From the NCBI GenBank assembly GCA_031278795.1, contig JAITJT010000239.1:1-5041 (forward strand): a stretch of DNA of 5,041 bases. The letters run 5' to 3'. Position 1 is the stretch's first letter. Each line of letters starts with the position of its first letter. The notes below the pieces were generated by a model that worked only from the letters and a program-made list of their open reading frames with translations, was not told the origin of the DNA and searched no databases. Position numbers and translations under genes: made by a program. Source of the stretch: Deltaproteobacteria bacterium. Its GTDB lineage: Bacteria > Desulfobacterota > Desulfarculia > Adiutricales > Adiutricaceae. Positions 1 to 5,041 of this stretch are shown one piece after another.

Positions 1-133
1 TCTTAGCTAAAAGCCTTGTTATTTAAACATCAAAATTTAAATCCCATAGTTGCCTTGAATAAATCGCTTAAGCTTTTGACTTTCAAGAATTCTTTCTTTG
101 CGTAAACACCCCAAAATCCTATAGACAAGTTGG

Positions 134-151
134 AACCCGCCTTGGGTTTTT
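134..151 (+). terminator. Weak terminator-like hairpin
   Basis: AACCC (134-138) pairs with GGGTT (144-148) around a 5-nt loop. The stem could be extended by two G-U pairs, and the T stretch 147-151 directly follows or overlaps it. It could end transcription from a gene lying left of the window. The stem is short and the T run brief, so this may be chance. Confidence 0.3.
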
Positions 152-371
152 GGCTATCAAGACTATGGCCGTTTACTTCCGCGACTCAACAAAGACTCTT
201 AGGTGCGGCGGGCAACTCCTTGAAGAATGCTAATTCCCCATATTTAGTATAGTTTGCTCTCATTATAGGTACTGTGCCGCTGTATATAGATTTTTAAAGC
301 CACCTTGATTTAGATTTAAATCGCCCCAGGCGCAAAACAGGCCAGCTAAGAAAAGTCATTTATAGTGGCAT

Positions 372-458
372 ATGAAACTTGCACCACTACATGAGGTGGA
401 TGCATCTGGCAAAGAGTGGGTGATTGGGGGCTGTTCCAAGGCGCTTAGTCTCTTCTAG
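372..458 (+). CDS. Possible 28-codon leader ORF or gene fragment
   Basis: An ATG-to-TAG frame encodes 28 residues, beginning MKLAPLHEVD and ending SKALSLF. The middle (DASGKEWVIGG) looks like ordinary protein rather than random AT-rich translation. I do not recognise it. No convincing Shine-Dalgarno sequence precedes the ATG. The stop lies 17 nt before an inverted repeat with a T run, and msrAB begins 156 nt after the stop. The layout therefore resembles a leader peptide plus attenuator, but there is no run of a single amino acid that would identify a regulatory signal. A leftover piece of a decayed gene, or chance, is equally possible. Confidence 0.2.
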   Translation: MKLAPLHEVDASGKEWVIGGCSKALSLF

Positions 459-474
459 ACAAGTGAAATCGCCC

Positions 475-528
475 ACAAAACTTTAGTTCACAGCGGAGCT
501 GAGTTAAAATGAGATAGTTTTGTTTTTT
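475..528 (+). terminator. Stem-loop with T run upstream of msrAB
   Basis: ACAAAACT (475-482) is perfectly complementary to AGTTTTGT (516-523), and the right arm runs into six T residues (523-528). The 33-nt loop contains a small inner hairpin, CAGC (491-494) with GCTG (498-501). The arrangement fits an intrinsic terminator or attenuator 86 nt before the msrAB start. The outer stem is mostly A-T, so it would be weak. Confidence 0.35.
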
Positions 529-614
529 AAAGCTCTTGCCCTGGCTTTCCCAAAAGGCCCCTAAAAGCTTATAAGGCCTCCACAAAAGGCATTTCTTAAA
601 AAAAAAGGTGAACC

Positions 615-1583
615 ATGTCAGACGATAAGTGCATTTATCTAGCAGGAGGCTGCTTCTGGGGGGTTGAGCGCTATATCTCCCTCATCCCCGGCGTTAAGAA
701 CACGGAAGTTGGCTACGCCAACGGAAGAACCCAAAACCCCAGCTATAAAGATGTATGCTCAGGTGAGACAGGTTTCACCGAGGCGGTTAAGGTCTGCTAT
801 GACGCGGACTTGATTAACCTTGAGGAGCTACTCTCACTTTTCTACAAGGTGATAGACCCCACCTCCAAGAACCGCCAGGGAAACGACGTGGGCGAGCAGT
901 ACCGCACAGGGGTCTACTTTGAGGATCAAAAGGATGAACAGATTGTGGAGGAGTCCTTGAAGAACCTCTCCAAAGGCCTGGATAAGCCCCTCATGGTGGA
1001 GTCGGGGAAGCTTTTAAACTACTACCCGGCCGAGGAGTACCACCAGAAATACCTGGAGAAAAACCCAGGGGGCTACTGCCACATAGGGCGGGTGCATTTT
1101 GATAACGCCAAGAACTACAAAAAGCCCGGGAAAGAGAGTGGCGCTCAGCTTAAGGAGAGGCTAACGCCTCTCCAGTACAACGTAACCCAGAACGCCGCCA
1201 CTGAGCCGCCATTCCGGAACGAGTACTATGACAAGTTTGAGCCAGGCATCTACGTGGACATAGTGGACGGAAGCCCTCTCTTCCTCTCCAGCGACAAGTT
1301 CGAGTCCGGTTGCGGCTGGCCCAGCTTCGCAAGACCCATAGACGAGAGTCTCCTTTTGGAAATAGAGGACAAGTCCCACGGCATGTCCCGCACCGAGGTG
1401 AAAGGGAAATCGTCTAGGTCACATCTGGGACACGTCTTTCCAGACGGTCCAAAGGACCTAGGCGGCCTCAGGTACTGCATAAATAGTGCCTCTCTTAAGT
1501 TCATTCCAGCCTCCCAGATGGAAAGTGAGGGTTACGGAAAGTTCCTACCCCTAATCCAGAAGGCTTCCAAGAGCCAAGGATAA
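615..1583 (+). CDS. msrAB: Fused peptide methionine sulfoxide reductase MsrA/MsrB
   Basis: Reduces both stereoisomers of methionine sulfoxide in proteins back to methionine: the MsrA half acts on the S form, the MsrB half on the R form, with reducing power normally from thioredoxin. The MsrA domain (about residues 5-160) has the GCFWG signature with catalytic Cys13, the [12 protein letters not shown] block, and a resolving Cys155 in NPGGYCHIG. After a linker (about 165-180), the MsrB domain (about 181-316) shows [19 protein letters not shown] with likely resolving Cys233, [12 protein letters not shown], and the catalytic GLRYCIN with Cys288. The MsrB half lacks the two CxxC zinc pairs found in many relatives. 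There is no signal peptide, so a cytoplasmic location is expected. At 322 residues it has the usual length of a two-domain fusion. The ATG is preceded by AAAGGTGA at 4-nt spacing, which supports this start. Likely functional; all catalytic residues are present. Confidence 0.97.
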   Translation: MSDDKCIYLAGGCFWGVERYISLIPGVKNTEVGYANGRTQNPSYKDVCSGETGFTEAVKVCYDADLINLEELLSLFYKVIDPTSKNRQGNDVGEQYRTGVYFEDQKDEQIVEESLKNLSKGLDKPLMVESGKLLNYYPAEEYHQKYLEKNPGGYCHIGRVHFDNAKNYKKPGKESGAQLKERLTPLQYNVTQNAATEPPFRNEYYDKFEPGIYVDIVDGSPLFLSSDKFESGCGWPSFARPIDESLLLEIEDKSHGMSRTEVKGKSSRSHLGHVFPDGPKDLGGLRYCINSASLKFIPASQMESEGYGKFLPLIQKASKSQG

Positions 1584-1586
1584 GAG

Positions 1587-1607
1587 GGGCGCCCTTTAGG
1601 GGCGCCC
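1587..1607 (+). terminator. GC-rich stem-loop just after msrAB
   Basis: GGGCGCCC (1587-1594) pairs perfectly with GGGCGCCC (1600-1607) around a 5-nt TTTAG loop, beginning 3 nt after the msrAB stop. The stem is very stable but is not followed by a T run. It may therefore work as a 3' end protector or pause site, or as a terminator only with help. It separates msrAB from the ECF genes without proving separate transcription. Confidence 0.5.
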
Positions 1608-1680
1608 ATCCATAGAAGCTAATGATAAGCTAAATATGTCTATAGATTGATGTTTTAATTAAATAGGGTGTGGCTAGGAC

Positions 1681-2448
1681 TTGGAAACAGAGGCTATCAA
1701 CAAGAGTGTTTTTTTCATGGACAGGGTGGATCCTAGGCTCAAGGTGGCCTCACTCTTCCTCTGGTCCGTGCTCCTGGCTATCCTCCACACCATAGATGCG
1801 GCTTTAATGGGCCTTTTGGGTTCTTGGCTCCTGGGTCTGGCCTCAGGGAAGCTCCTCTCCTTTTCCAGCATCAAAAGGGTATTGGGGGTTAACGTCTTTC
1901 TTATCTTCATTTGGCTCTTCCTCCCCTTCTCCTATGAGGGAGGTGAGGTTATAGGGCATTTTTGGGGCTTTGATATAACCCGTGAGGGATTGGATCTTTC
2001 CATACTAGTCTCCCTCAAGGCCCTGGCCATCACCTTTGGCGCCGCGGCCATCATAGGCTCCTCATCCATCTACACCATGCTCATAGGCGCCAGGGCCCTA
2101 GGCGTTCCGGAAAAGATTATAGCTATGCTCCTCCTCATGAACCGCTACATACAGGTGGTGGGGGACGAGTACGGTAGGTTGAGGAACGCCATGCGCATCC
2201 GCGGCTTTGTGCCTAAACTCAGCAAGCATACCCTCAAAAGTGTCGCCAACCTCTGCGGCATGCTCCTGGTGAGGGGCTTTGAGCGGGGGGACAGGGTGCT
2301 GGCGGCCATGCTCTGCCGGGGCTACAAAGGACGCTTTTGGCTAAGACCCAATCTAAGCTTCAAGTCTATTGATGTTGTGTTTTTGCTCTTCATGTGCCTT
2401 CTTATCCTACTGGTGGAACTAAATGATGTCGCCCCAAGCCCTTATTGA
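1681..2448 (+). CDS. ecfT: ECF transporter transmembrane (T) component, CbiQ-type
   Basis: Membrane scaffold of an energy-coupling-factor importer: it couples ATP hydrolysis by the CbiO-type ATPase to movement of a substrate-binding S component in the cytoplasmic membrane. The N-terminal DPRLKV (17-22) is the typical family opening. Hydrophobic segments lie at about 22-55, 67-84, 106-127 and 232-247. The two cytoplasmic coupling motifs are seen as AMRIRGF (170-176) and AMLCRGY (209-215); both keep the Arg-Gly pair that contacts the ATPase. The length of 255 residues is normal for the family. The start is TTG at 1681, directly after an in-frame TAG at 1675, with AGGGTG 10 nt upstream. The alternative ATG at 1717 would put DPR almost at the N-terminus and has no ribosome site, so TTG is preferred. 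The gene overlaps the ATPase gene by 26 nt. No S component is adjacent, so the substrate (cobalt, nickel, biotin or another vitamin) is unknown. Confidence 0.9.
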   Translation: METEAINKSVFFMDRVDPRLKVASLFLWSVLLAILHTIDAALMGLLGSWLLGLASGKLLSFSSIKRVLGVNVFLIFIWLFLPFSYEGGEVIGHFWGFDITREGLDLSILVSLKALAITFGAAAIIGSSSIYTMLIGARALGVPEKIIAMLLLMNRYIQVVGDEYGRLRNAMRIRGFVPKLSKHTLKSVANLCGMLLVRGFERGDRVLAAMLCRGYKGRFWLRPNLSFKSIDVVFLLFMCLLILLVELNDVAPSPY

Positions 2449-3097
2449 ACTCATAGACATAAGCTTCTCCTACAAGGGGAGGCCTCCGGTCCTAAAGGGC
2501 GTTAACCTCACCGTGAACGAGGGTGAGCGGGTGGCCCTGGTGGGCTACAACGGTAGCGGTAAGACAACAGCCCTATCGGTCATCATGGGCTTAATCAAGC
2601 CCAGTAGCGGCACGGTTAAGATATTTGGGAAGGAGAGGGTTACCGAAAAGGACTTCTCCGAGGTAAGGCCCCTCATGGGCTTTGTGTTCCAGGACTCAGA
2701 CGATCAGCTCTTCTGCCCCACGGTGGAGGACGACATAGCCTTTGGGCCCCTGAACATGGGTCTTAGCCAAGAGGAGGCCTCCAAGGTGGCCAGGGAGGTC
2801 ATGGAGAAACTGGACATAGTCGAGTTCGGGCCCAGGGTAACCCACGACCTCTCAGGAGGGGAGAAAAGGCTGGTAGCCCTGGGTACGGCCCTGGCCCTTA
2901 AGCCCAGGATGCTCATCCTGGACGAGCCCACCACATATCTGGACAAGCTGGTGAGCGTTAGGCTCCTTAGTATCCTTAACGAGCTCCAACTCCCTTTCCT
3001 AGTGGTCAGCCACGATCTGGAATTTTTACAAAAGACGAACTGCCGCTATCTGGAGATGCGATCGGGCGTTGTTAGGGACTCGGACGGCGTTTTCTGA
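2423..3097 (+). CDS. ecfA: ECF transporter ATP-binding (A) component, CbiO-type
   Basis: ABC ATPase that powers the ECF importer with the T protein encoded just upstream. All motifs are intact: Walker A GYNGSGKTT (41-49), Q-loop VFQDSDDQLF (88-97) continuing into VEDDIAFGPLNMGL, which is characteristic of CbiO/EcfA, signature LSGGE (143-147), Walker B MLILDEP with catalytic Glu168, D-loop YLD (172-174), and switch His197 in VVSHD. At 224 residues it is shorter than the roughly 270-280 residues common for EcfA, so it lacks most of the usual C-terminal extension. Only one ATPase gene is present, which suggests a homodimer unless a second is elsewhere. The start ATG at 2423 lies inside the end of the T gene, with GGTGG six bases upstream. 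A second ATG follows at 2426. The 26-nt overlap indicates translational coupling. Confidence 0.94.
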   Translation: MMSPQALIELIDISFSYKGRPPVLKGVNLTVNEGERVALVGYNGSGKTTALSVIMGLIKPSSGTVKIFGKERVTEKDFSEVRPLMGFVFQDSDDQLFCPTVEDDIAFGPLNMGLSQEEASKVAREVMEKLDIVEFGPRVTHDLSGGEKRLVALGTALALKPRMLILDEPTTYLDKLVSVRLLSILNELQLPFLVVSHDLEFLQKTNCRYLEMRSGVVRDSDGVF

Positions 3098-3125
3098 AAA
3101 AAACCTCTTCCCCGCGCCTATCCCT

Positions 3126-3161
3126 GGGCTAGAGGGGAATCCTTAGCCCTTCTTCTAGCCC
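3126..3161. repeat. Inverted repeat GGGCTAGA / TCTAGCCC
   Basis: GGGCTAGA (3126-3133) is perfectly complementary to TCTAGCCC (3154-3161), with a 20-nt loop. A competing pairing, GGGCTA (3126-3131) with TAGCCC (3144-3149), is also possible because TAGCCC occurs twice. It lies 29 nt after the ATPase stop and may be a transcript-end structure. No T run follows directly. Confidence 0.45.
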
Positions 3162-3166
3162 TTCTT
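3144..3166. repeat. Short tandem repeat TAGCCCTTCT
   Basis: TAGCCCTTCT occurs at 3144-3153 and again at 3156-3165, a 12-base period. A third partial copy of its core, CCTTCTT, lies at 3178-3184. Only two full copies exist, so it may be a slippage product rather than a functional array. Confidence 0.5.
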
Positions 3167-3192
3167 GCGGCATGGCGCCTTCTTAGATGCCT

Positions 3193-3217
3193 TTTAGGGG
3201 AAAGGCCCTAAGTTTTT
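3193..3217 (+). terminator. Probable terminator of the ECF operon
   Basis: TTAGGG (3194-3199) pairs with CCCTAA (3206-3211) around a 6-nt loop. A T-G pair (3193/3212) extends the stem, and five T residues (3213-3217) follow. This is an acceptable intrinsic terminator 96 nt downstream of the ATPase stop codon. Confidence 0.5.
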
Positions 3218-3481
3218 GGAGGCAATTTGGGCCCAAGGCCTCTGGGGGAAAATATAGCTTAAGGCTGGAACGCTTTGATTTCTTTGGGGATTTAATTTAT
3301 CATCTATTAAAGGTTGCCTTAAGTTGTCTTATGGGGAATTAAGAGGAAAAAAAATATTTTTCCCGCTTTTCCCAAATAAAATTACCCTCAATTAAGTTTA
3401 ATTTTCTAAAATTTTCAATAAATCCACATAGTTATAGCTTTTAAGGCGGCAAAAATTTTTTTAATCAAGTGAAAAAATATC
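3218..3481. other. AT-rich non-coding spacer
   Basis: No gene is visible. The stretch has a 10-bp palindrome TTGGGCCCAA (3227-3236), a 12-bp A/T palindrome AAAAATATTTTT (3350-3361), and an increasingly AT-rich run up to the promoter at 3482. The A and T tracts around 3451-3480 sit where an UP element would lie. Confidence 0.5.
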
Positions 3482-3510
3482 TTGACAGCGGCCCTGGAAT
3501 GCTGTATAAA
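3482..3510 (+). promoter_or_regulatory. Strong sigma-70-type promoter with no obvious gene
   Basis: A perfect -35 box TTGACA (3482-3487) is followed by a 17-nt spacer and TATAAA (3505-3510), five of six matches to the -10 consensus, with TG immediately before it at 3503-3504. A/T tracts lie directly upstream. Transcription would start near 3517. No protein gene with a ribosome site follows, so the product may be a non-coding RNA. It is the best promoter match in the window on the plus strand. Confidence 0.7.
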
Positions 3511-3550
3511 CTATCAATCTTCGAACAAGGATATACGTCCTTATTCCTAG

Positions 3551-3585
3551 ACTCTGGTCATCTGATGATTTTGAGTTCCTTTTTT
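3551..3585 (+). terminator. First terminator-like structure of the candidate sRNA
   Basis: ACTC (3551-3554) pairs with GAGT (3573-3576), and inside it TCAT (3558-3561) pairs with ATGA (3565-3568) across a tight 3-nt loop. Six T residues follow at 3580-3585 after TCC. The internal loop is asymmetric, so efficiency is uncertain. Confidence 0.35.
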
Positions 3586-3629
3586 GCACCTTATTCTTTC
3601 ATTTTATTGGTTTCGGTTCCCAGGCCACT

Positions 3630-3653
3630 AGCCCAGAGCTCGGCTGTTTTTTT
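3630..3653 (+). terminator. Second terminator-like structure of the candidate sRNA
   Basis: AGCC (3630-3633) pairs with GGCT (3642-3645), extended by a T-G pair, around an 8-nt loop. A run of seven T residues (3647-3653) follows. The T tract is good but the stem is short. Confidence 0.35.
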
Positions 3654-3709
3654 GAGCTCCCTGTACTGATAAGTAAGGGATTTTTGAAAATCAGCCTTTT
3701 TACCTGGTC

Positions 3710-3735
3710 ATAGATATCCAGATATAGATATCTAT
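3710..3735. repeat. 9-bp perfect inverted repeat, 8-nt spacer
   Basis: ATAGATATC (3710-3718) and GATATCTAT (3727-3735) are exact reverse complements. The AT-rich symmetrical layout could be an operator bound by a dimeric regulator or a hairpin. No gene start lies close by, so a role cannot be assigned. Confidence 0.5.
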
Positions 3736-3748
3736 CGGTCAAGAACCA

Positions 3749-3779
3749 CAAGCTTAAGGGTCAGACAGACCCCAGCTTG
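3749..3779. repeat. Two-part hairpin around GGGTCAGACAGACCC
   Basis: CAAGCT (3749-3754) pairs with AGCTTG (3774-3779), and inside it GGGTC (3758-3762) pairs with GACCC (3768-3772). That makes 11 base pairs interrupted by a TAA/C internal loop. Immediately after it AAGTTCAAC occurs twice with a 14-base period (3786-3794 and 3800-3808). The hairpin could be a folded RNA domain or a mobile-element end. Confidence 0.5.
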
Positions 3780-3864
3780 ACAACAAGTTCAACTGCGGAA
3801 GTTCAACATTCAGTTCACAGTCGCTTAAAACTTCACATCAGCACCATGCCAGGCTTCGCCAAAA

Positions 3865-3881
3865 TCCGACCCCGCGTCGGA
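3865..3881. repeat. 6-bp GC-rich hairpin
   Basis: TCCGAC (3865-3870) pairs perfectly with GTCGGA (3876-3881) around a 5-nt loop. Nearby are AGGATA/TATCCT (3914-3926), ACCGG/CCGGT (3929-3944), CCTTT/AAAGG (3950-3963), AGAGG/CCTCT (3997-4013) and GGCGC/GCGCC (4038-4050). Individually such short pairings are expected by chance; the clustering is noted as a finding. Confidence 0.35.
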
Positions 3882-3988
3882 GCGTGGAAAGCACTAAGGA
3901 CATGCGCCTAGTTAGGATAGTATCCTTAACCGGCCTTCCCCGGTCTTAACCTTTACCCAAAGGGATCGCATAGAGGAAGGCGAGGCAA

Positions 3989-4184
3989 ATGCCCATAGAG
4001 GACTTTACCCTCTTGGCCATCCAGGGGACTAACATAAGGCGCTAAGCGCCACCTTGAAAGAGAGGTTAAAAAAGTTTTGGAGCCCCTTTCCCAACTCTTT
4101 CTAAAGTTGAGTCAGACCGCTCCAACAGGATCCCTCCTTACACTGCCACTCGGTATGTGTTACCCGTTCAACAGCCTACCATAA
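3989..4184 (+). pseudogene. Possible frameshifted gene remnant
   Basis: An ATG at 3989, preceded by AGGAAGG at 8-nt spacing, opens an 18-residue frame (MPIEDFTLLAIQ, ending in TAA at 4043-4045). Its codons (ATA, GAG, CTC, GCC, CAG, AGG) match those of the neighbouring genes. A second frame shifted by one base, open from 4038 to TAA at 4182, reads on with helix-like sequence (HLEREVKKVLEPLSQLFLKL). The two overlap at 4038-4045. Together they could be the start of a gene broken by a frameshift. I do not recognise the protein. The alternatives are a chance pair of short frames or part of a structured RNA. Confidence 0.2.
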
Positions 4185-4212
4185 AATCTGCCTAAAACCC
4201 ATCGGACTTAAG

Positions 4213-4246
4213 CCATCCGGTTGATACACGCGAGTCGACCGGATGG
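4213..4246. repeat. 12-pair stem-loop
   Basis: CCATCCGGT (4213-4221) is the exact reverse complement of ACCGGATGG (4238-4246). One T-G pair and two more Watson-Crick pairs extend the stem to 12, leaving a 10-nt loop. It abuts a second hairpin in which GTCC (4246-4249) pairs with GGAC and TCCT with AGGG, up to about 4266. No T run follows, so it is not a simple terminator. It is among the strongest secondary-structure signals in the window. Confidence 0.6.
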
Positions 4247-4331
4247 TCCCTCCTTTTAGGGTGGACGGCATTTCTAGCTACCCCTTTTTATCCATTCTTT
4301 AACCTAAACACCCTAGAGAATCTTTTAACCC

Positions 4332-4356
4332 AAGCGCAATTCCGTAGCGCTTTTTT
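4332..4356 (+). terminator. Intrinsic terminator, plus strand
   Basis: AAGCGC (4332-4337) pairs with GCGCTT (4347-4352) around a 9-nt loop, and the right arm runs into six T residues (4351-4356). A second run of eight Ts follows a short GGC. No protein gene precedes it, so it may end a non-coding transcript started upstream. Confidence 0.6.
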
Positions 4357-4451
4357 GGCTTTTTTTTCGCTAAAAGCAGAGCCTAATCTTTCCCTCACCC
4401 CGTTTCCCCGAAAAACCTCAAATACCCCATCAAGAAAAAATGCCCAGACAC

Positions 4452-4480
4452 TTCAACTTTAAAAAGGAGTTGAGTTTTTT
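4452..4480 (+). terminator. Intrinsic terminator, plus strand
   Basis: TCAACT (4453-4458) pairs with AGTTGA (4468-4473) around a 9-nt loop, with an extra T-G pair (4452/4474) and six T residues at 4475-4480. It lies about 100 nt beyond the preceding terminator and could act as a backup. Confidence 0.5.
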
Positions 4481-4562
4481 GGGAAACTTTCTAAACTTTT
4501 TTGTAAGATAGCCTCTACTTTGAAAAGTGAAATACCGCGCCTCTAAAAACCAAAACATTTAC

Positions 4563-4589
4563 AAAAACAGGCGCGCAAGCGGCCTGTTT
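4563..4589 (-). terminator. Intrinsic terminator, minus strand
   Basis: AAACAGGC (4565-4572) and GCCTGTTT (4582-4589) form a perfect 8-bp stem with a 9-nt loop. Read on the minus strand, the stem runs into five T residues (complement of 4563-4567). It would stop transcripts coming from the partial minus-strand gene at the right edge. Confidence 0.55.
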
Positions 4590-4601
4590 CCCGCTTCCTA
4601 T

Positions 4602-4630
4602 AAGTGAAATGTAATTTAAAATTTTCACTT
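4602..4630. repeat. 8-bp inverted repeat AAGTGAAA / TTTCACTT
   Basis: AAGTGAAA (4602-4609) and TTTCACTT (4623-4630) are exact reverse complements with a 13-nt AT-rich spacer. The 9-mer AAGTGAAAT also occurs at 461-469 and 4525-4533. No adjacent gene start suggests an operator role. Confidence 0.45.
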
Positions 4631-4703
4631 TAGTATGTTTTTTCCAGATAGTTTTGGCGGCTATATATTTTCGCGCCTACATATTTTTGCTCCTTTTGCT
4701 TTT

Positions 4704-4738
4704 TGAGCCCACAGCTTTTGAAGCGGAGCTTAGGCTCA
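4704..4738. repeat. Two-part inverted repeat TGAGCC / GGCTCA
   Basis: TGAGCC (4704-4709) pairs with GGCTCA (4733-4738), and inside it AGCT (4713-4716) can pair with AGCT (4727-4730). T and A runs flank the stem in an order that would lengthen it rather than terminate transcription in either direction. Confidence 0.4.
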
Positions 4739-4831
4739 GAAAATCCTTTAGCCAAATCAGCTCTTAGAAGCCCGCCTTCTCCGGTGCCAGGTAAGAATCA
4801 GCGGATTCCAAAAAAAAACCAATGCATCTTT

Positions 4832-4881
4832 AAAAAACGCTTAAGCCTCCCTTTAGGGAAAGCCCACCTAACGCTTTAAGC
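4832..4881 (-). terminator. Possible terminator of the right-edge gene
   Basis: On the minus strand GCTTAAAGC (complement of 4873-4881) can pair with GCTTAAGC (complement of 4839-4846) with one bulged A. A small TCCC/GGGA hairpin lies inside, and six T residues (complement of 4832-4837) follow one base after the stem. It starts 32 nt past the stop of the partial gene. Confidence 0.4.
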
Positions 4882-4912
4882 CCAAACATCCCCTTCGCGC
4901 GGGGGGAAGAAA

Positions 4913-5041
4913 TCACTTAATCAAGGTGAAGCTGGGTTTCCCGGACTTGAGCTCCTTTAGGGGCTCGTTGTCCTGGCCCTTGATGAGGAAGCTTTTGGTG
5001 TCCACGGCCTTGATGAAGACCTTCTTCCCGCCCATGGTGAA
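4913..5041 (-). CDS. 3' end of an unrecognised protein gene (partial)
   Basis: On the minus strand an open frame enters from the right edge and ends in TGA at 4913-4915, giving 42 residues in the window. It contains GGKKVFIKAVDTKSFLIKG and ends SFTLIK. Codons are GC-ending (AAG, GTC, ATC, GAC, CTC), matching the other real genes and contrasting with the AT-rich spacer that begins right after the stop. That contrast is the main support. The tail is lysine-rich with alternating hydrophobic residues, suggesting beta strands. I cannot name a family from this fragment. An ATG at 5035-5033 could start a 40-residue protein, but a continuation beyond the window is more likely. A TCCCC/GGGGA stem-loop lies just after the stop (4889-4907). 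Confidence 0.7.
   Translation of the reverse strand, partial: FTMGGKKVFIKAVDTKSFLIKGQDNEPLKELKSGKPSFTLIK

Larger units (their letters stand above)
1..614. other. Gene-poor spacer upstream of msrAB
   Basis: This 614-base AT-rich stretch carries no reading frame that looks like one of the neighbouring GC-rich genes. It holds a weak terminator-like hairpin at 134-151, an AT-rich inverted repeat GATTTA/TAAATC at 307-322, a short ORF at 372-458, and a stem-loop with a T run at 475-528, listed separately where supportable. I could not find a promoter with well-spaced -35 and -10 boxes for msrAB. The nearest partial matches have wrong spacing: TTGACT at 76 with TAAACA at 103, and TTCACA at 487 with TAAAAT at 505. 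Confidence 0.6.
3517..3653 (+). ncRNA. Candidate small RNA
   Basis: Inferred from the promoter at 3482-3510 and two terminator-like structures downstream, giving RNAs of roughly 70 nt (ending near 3585) or 137 nt (ending near 3653). Near the 5' end AAGGA and TCCTT enclose a 6-nt loop at about 3528-3543. The region also encodes a 34-residue hydrophobic peptide frame (ATG 3565 to TGA 3669) starting MILSSFFAPY. It has no ribosome site and uses AT-rich codons unlike the neighbours, so I favour an RNA over a protein. Not matched to any known family. Confidence 0.35.

Overview
The window reads as bacterial chromosome with an unusually low gene content. Three complete genes lie head to tail on the plus strand: a fused methionine sulfoxide reductase (msrAB), then the membrane and ATPase subunits of an energy-coupling-factor (ECF, CbiQ/CbiO-type) vitamin or metal importer. 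The 3' end of a fourth gene enters from the right edge on the minus strand. Together these cover only about half of the window. The genes are GC-rich with heavy use of AGG (Arg), ATA (Ile) and CTC (Leu), while the spacers are AT-rich with long A and T runs. This codon habit and the ECF/MsrAB content would suit an anaerobic bacterium such as a member of the Synergistota, but that is a weak guess. The low coding density would fit a host-associated or decaying genome.

Layout. Bases 1-614 hold no convincing gene: a weak terminator near 134-151, a 28-codon ORF at 372-458, and a stem-loop with a T run at 475-528 that precedes msrAB. Bases 615-1583 are msrAB, closed by a very GC-rich stem-loop. Bases 1681-3097 are the ECF pair, overlapping by 26 nt and so almost certainly translated together. 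No substrate-binding S component is present beside them, so the transported substrate cannot be told. A terminator-like hairpin lies at 3193-3217.

Bases 3098-4912 are a 1.8-kb stretch with no convincing gene. It contains the most interesting signal: a near-perfect sigma-70 promoter (TTGACA, 17-nt spacer, TATAAA) at 3482-3510, preceded by A/T tracts and facing no credible protein gene. Downstream are inverted repeats at 3710-3735, 3749-3779 and 4213-4246, several weaker hairpins, a possible gene remnant at 3989-4184, and terminators at 4332-4356 and 4452-4480. The promoter could drive a small RNA of about 70-140 nt or, if the early terminators leak, a larger structured RNA. I did not match it to any known RNA family. 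The right end carries inverted repeats and two minus-strand terminator-like structures that suit the incoming minus-strand gene.

How the genes work together: MsrAB repairs oxidised methionine in cytoplasmic proteins, and the ECF pair powers uptake of a micronutrient through an S component encoded elsewhere. Nothing in the sequence shows a functional link between the two beyond adjacency.
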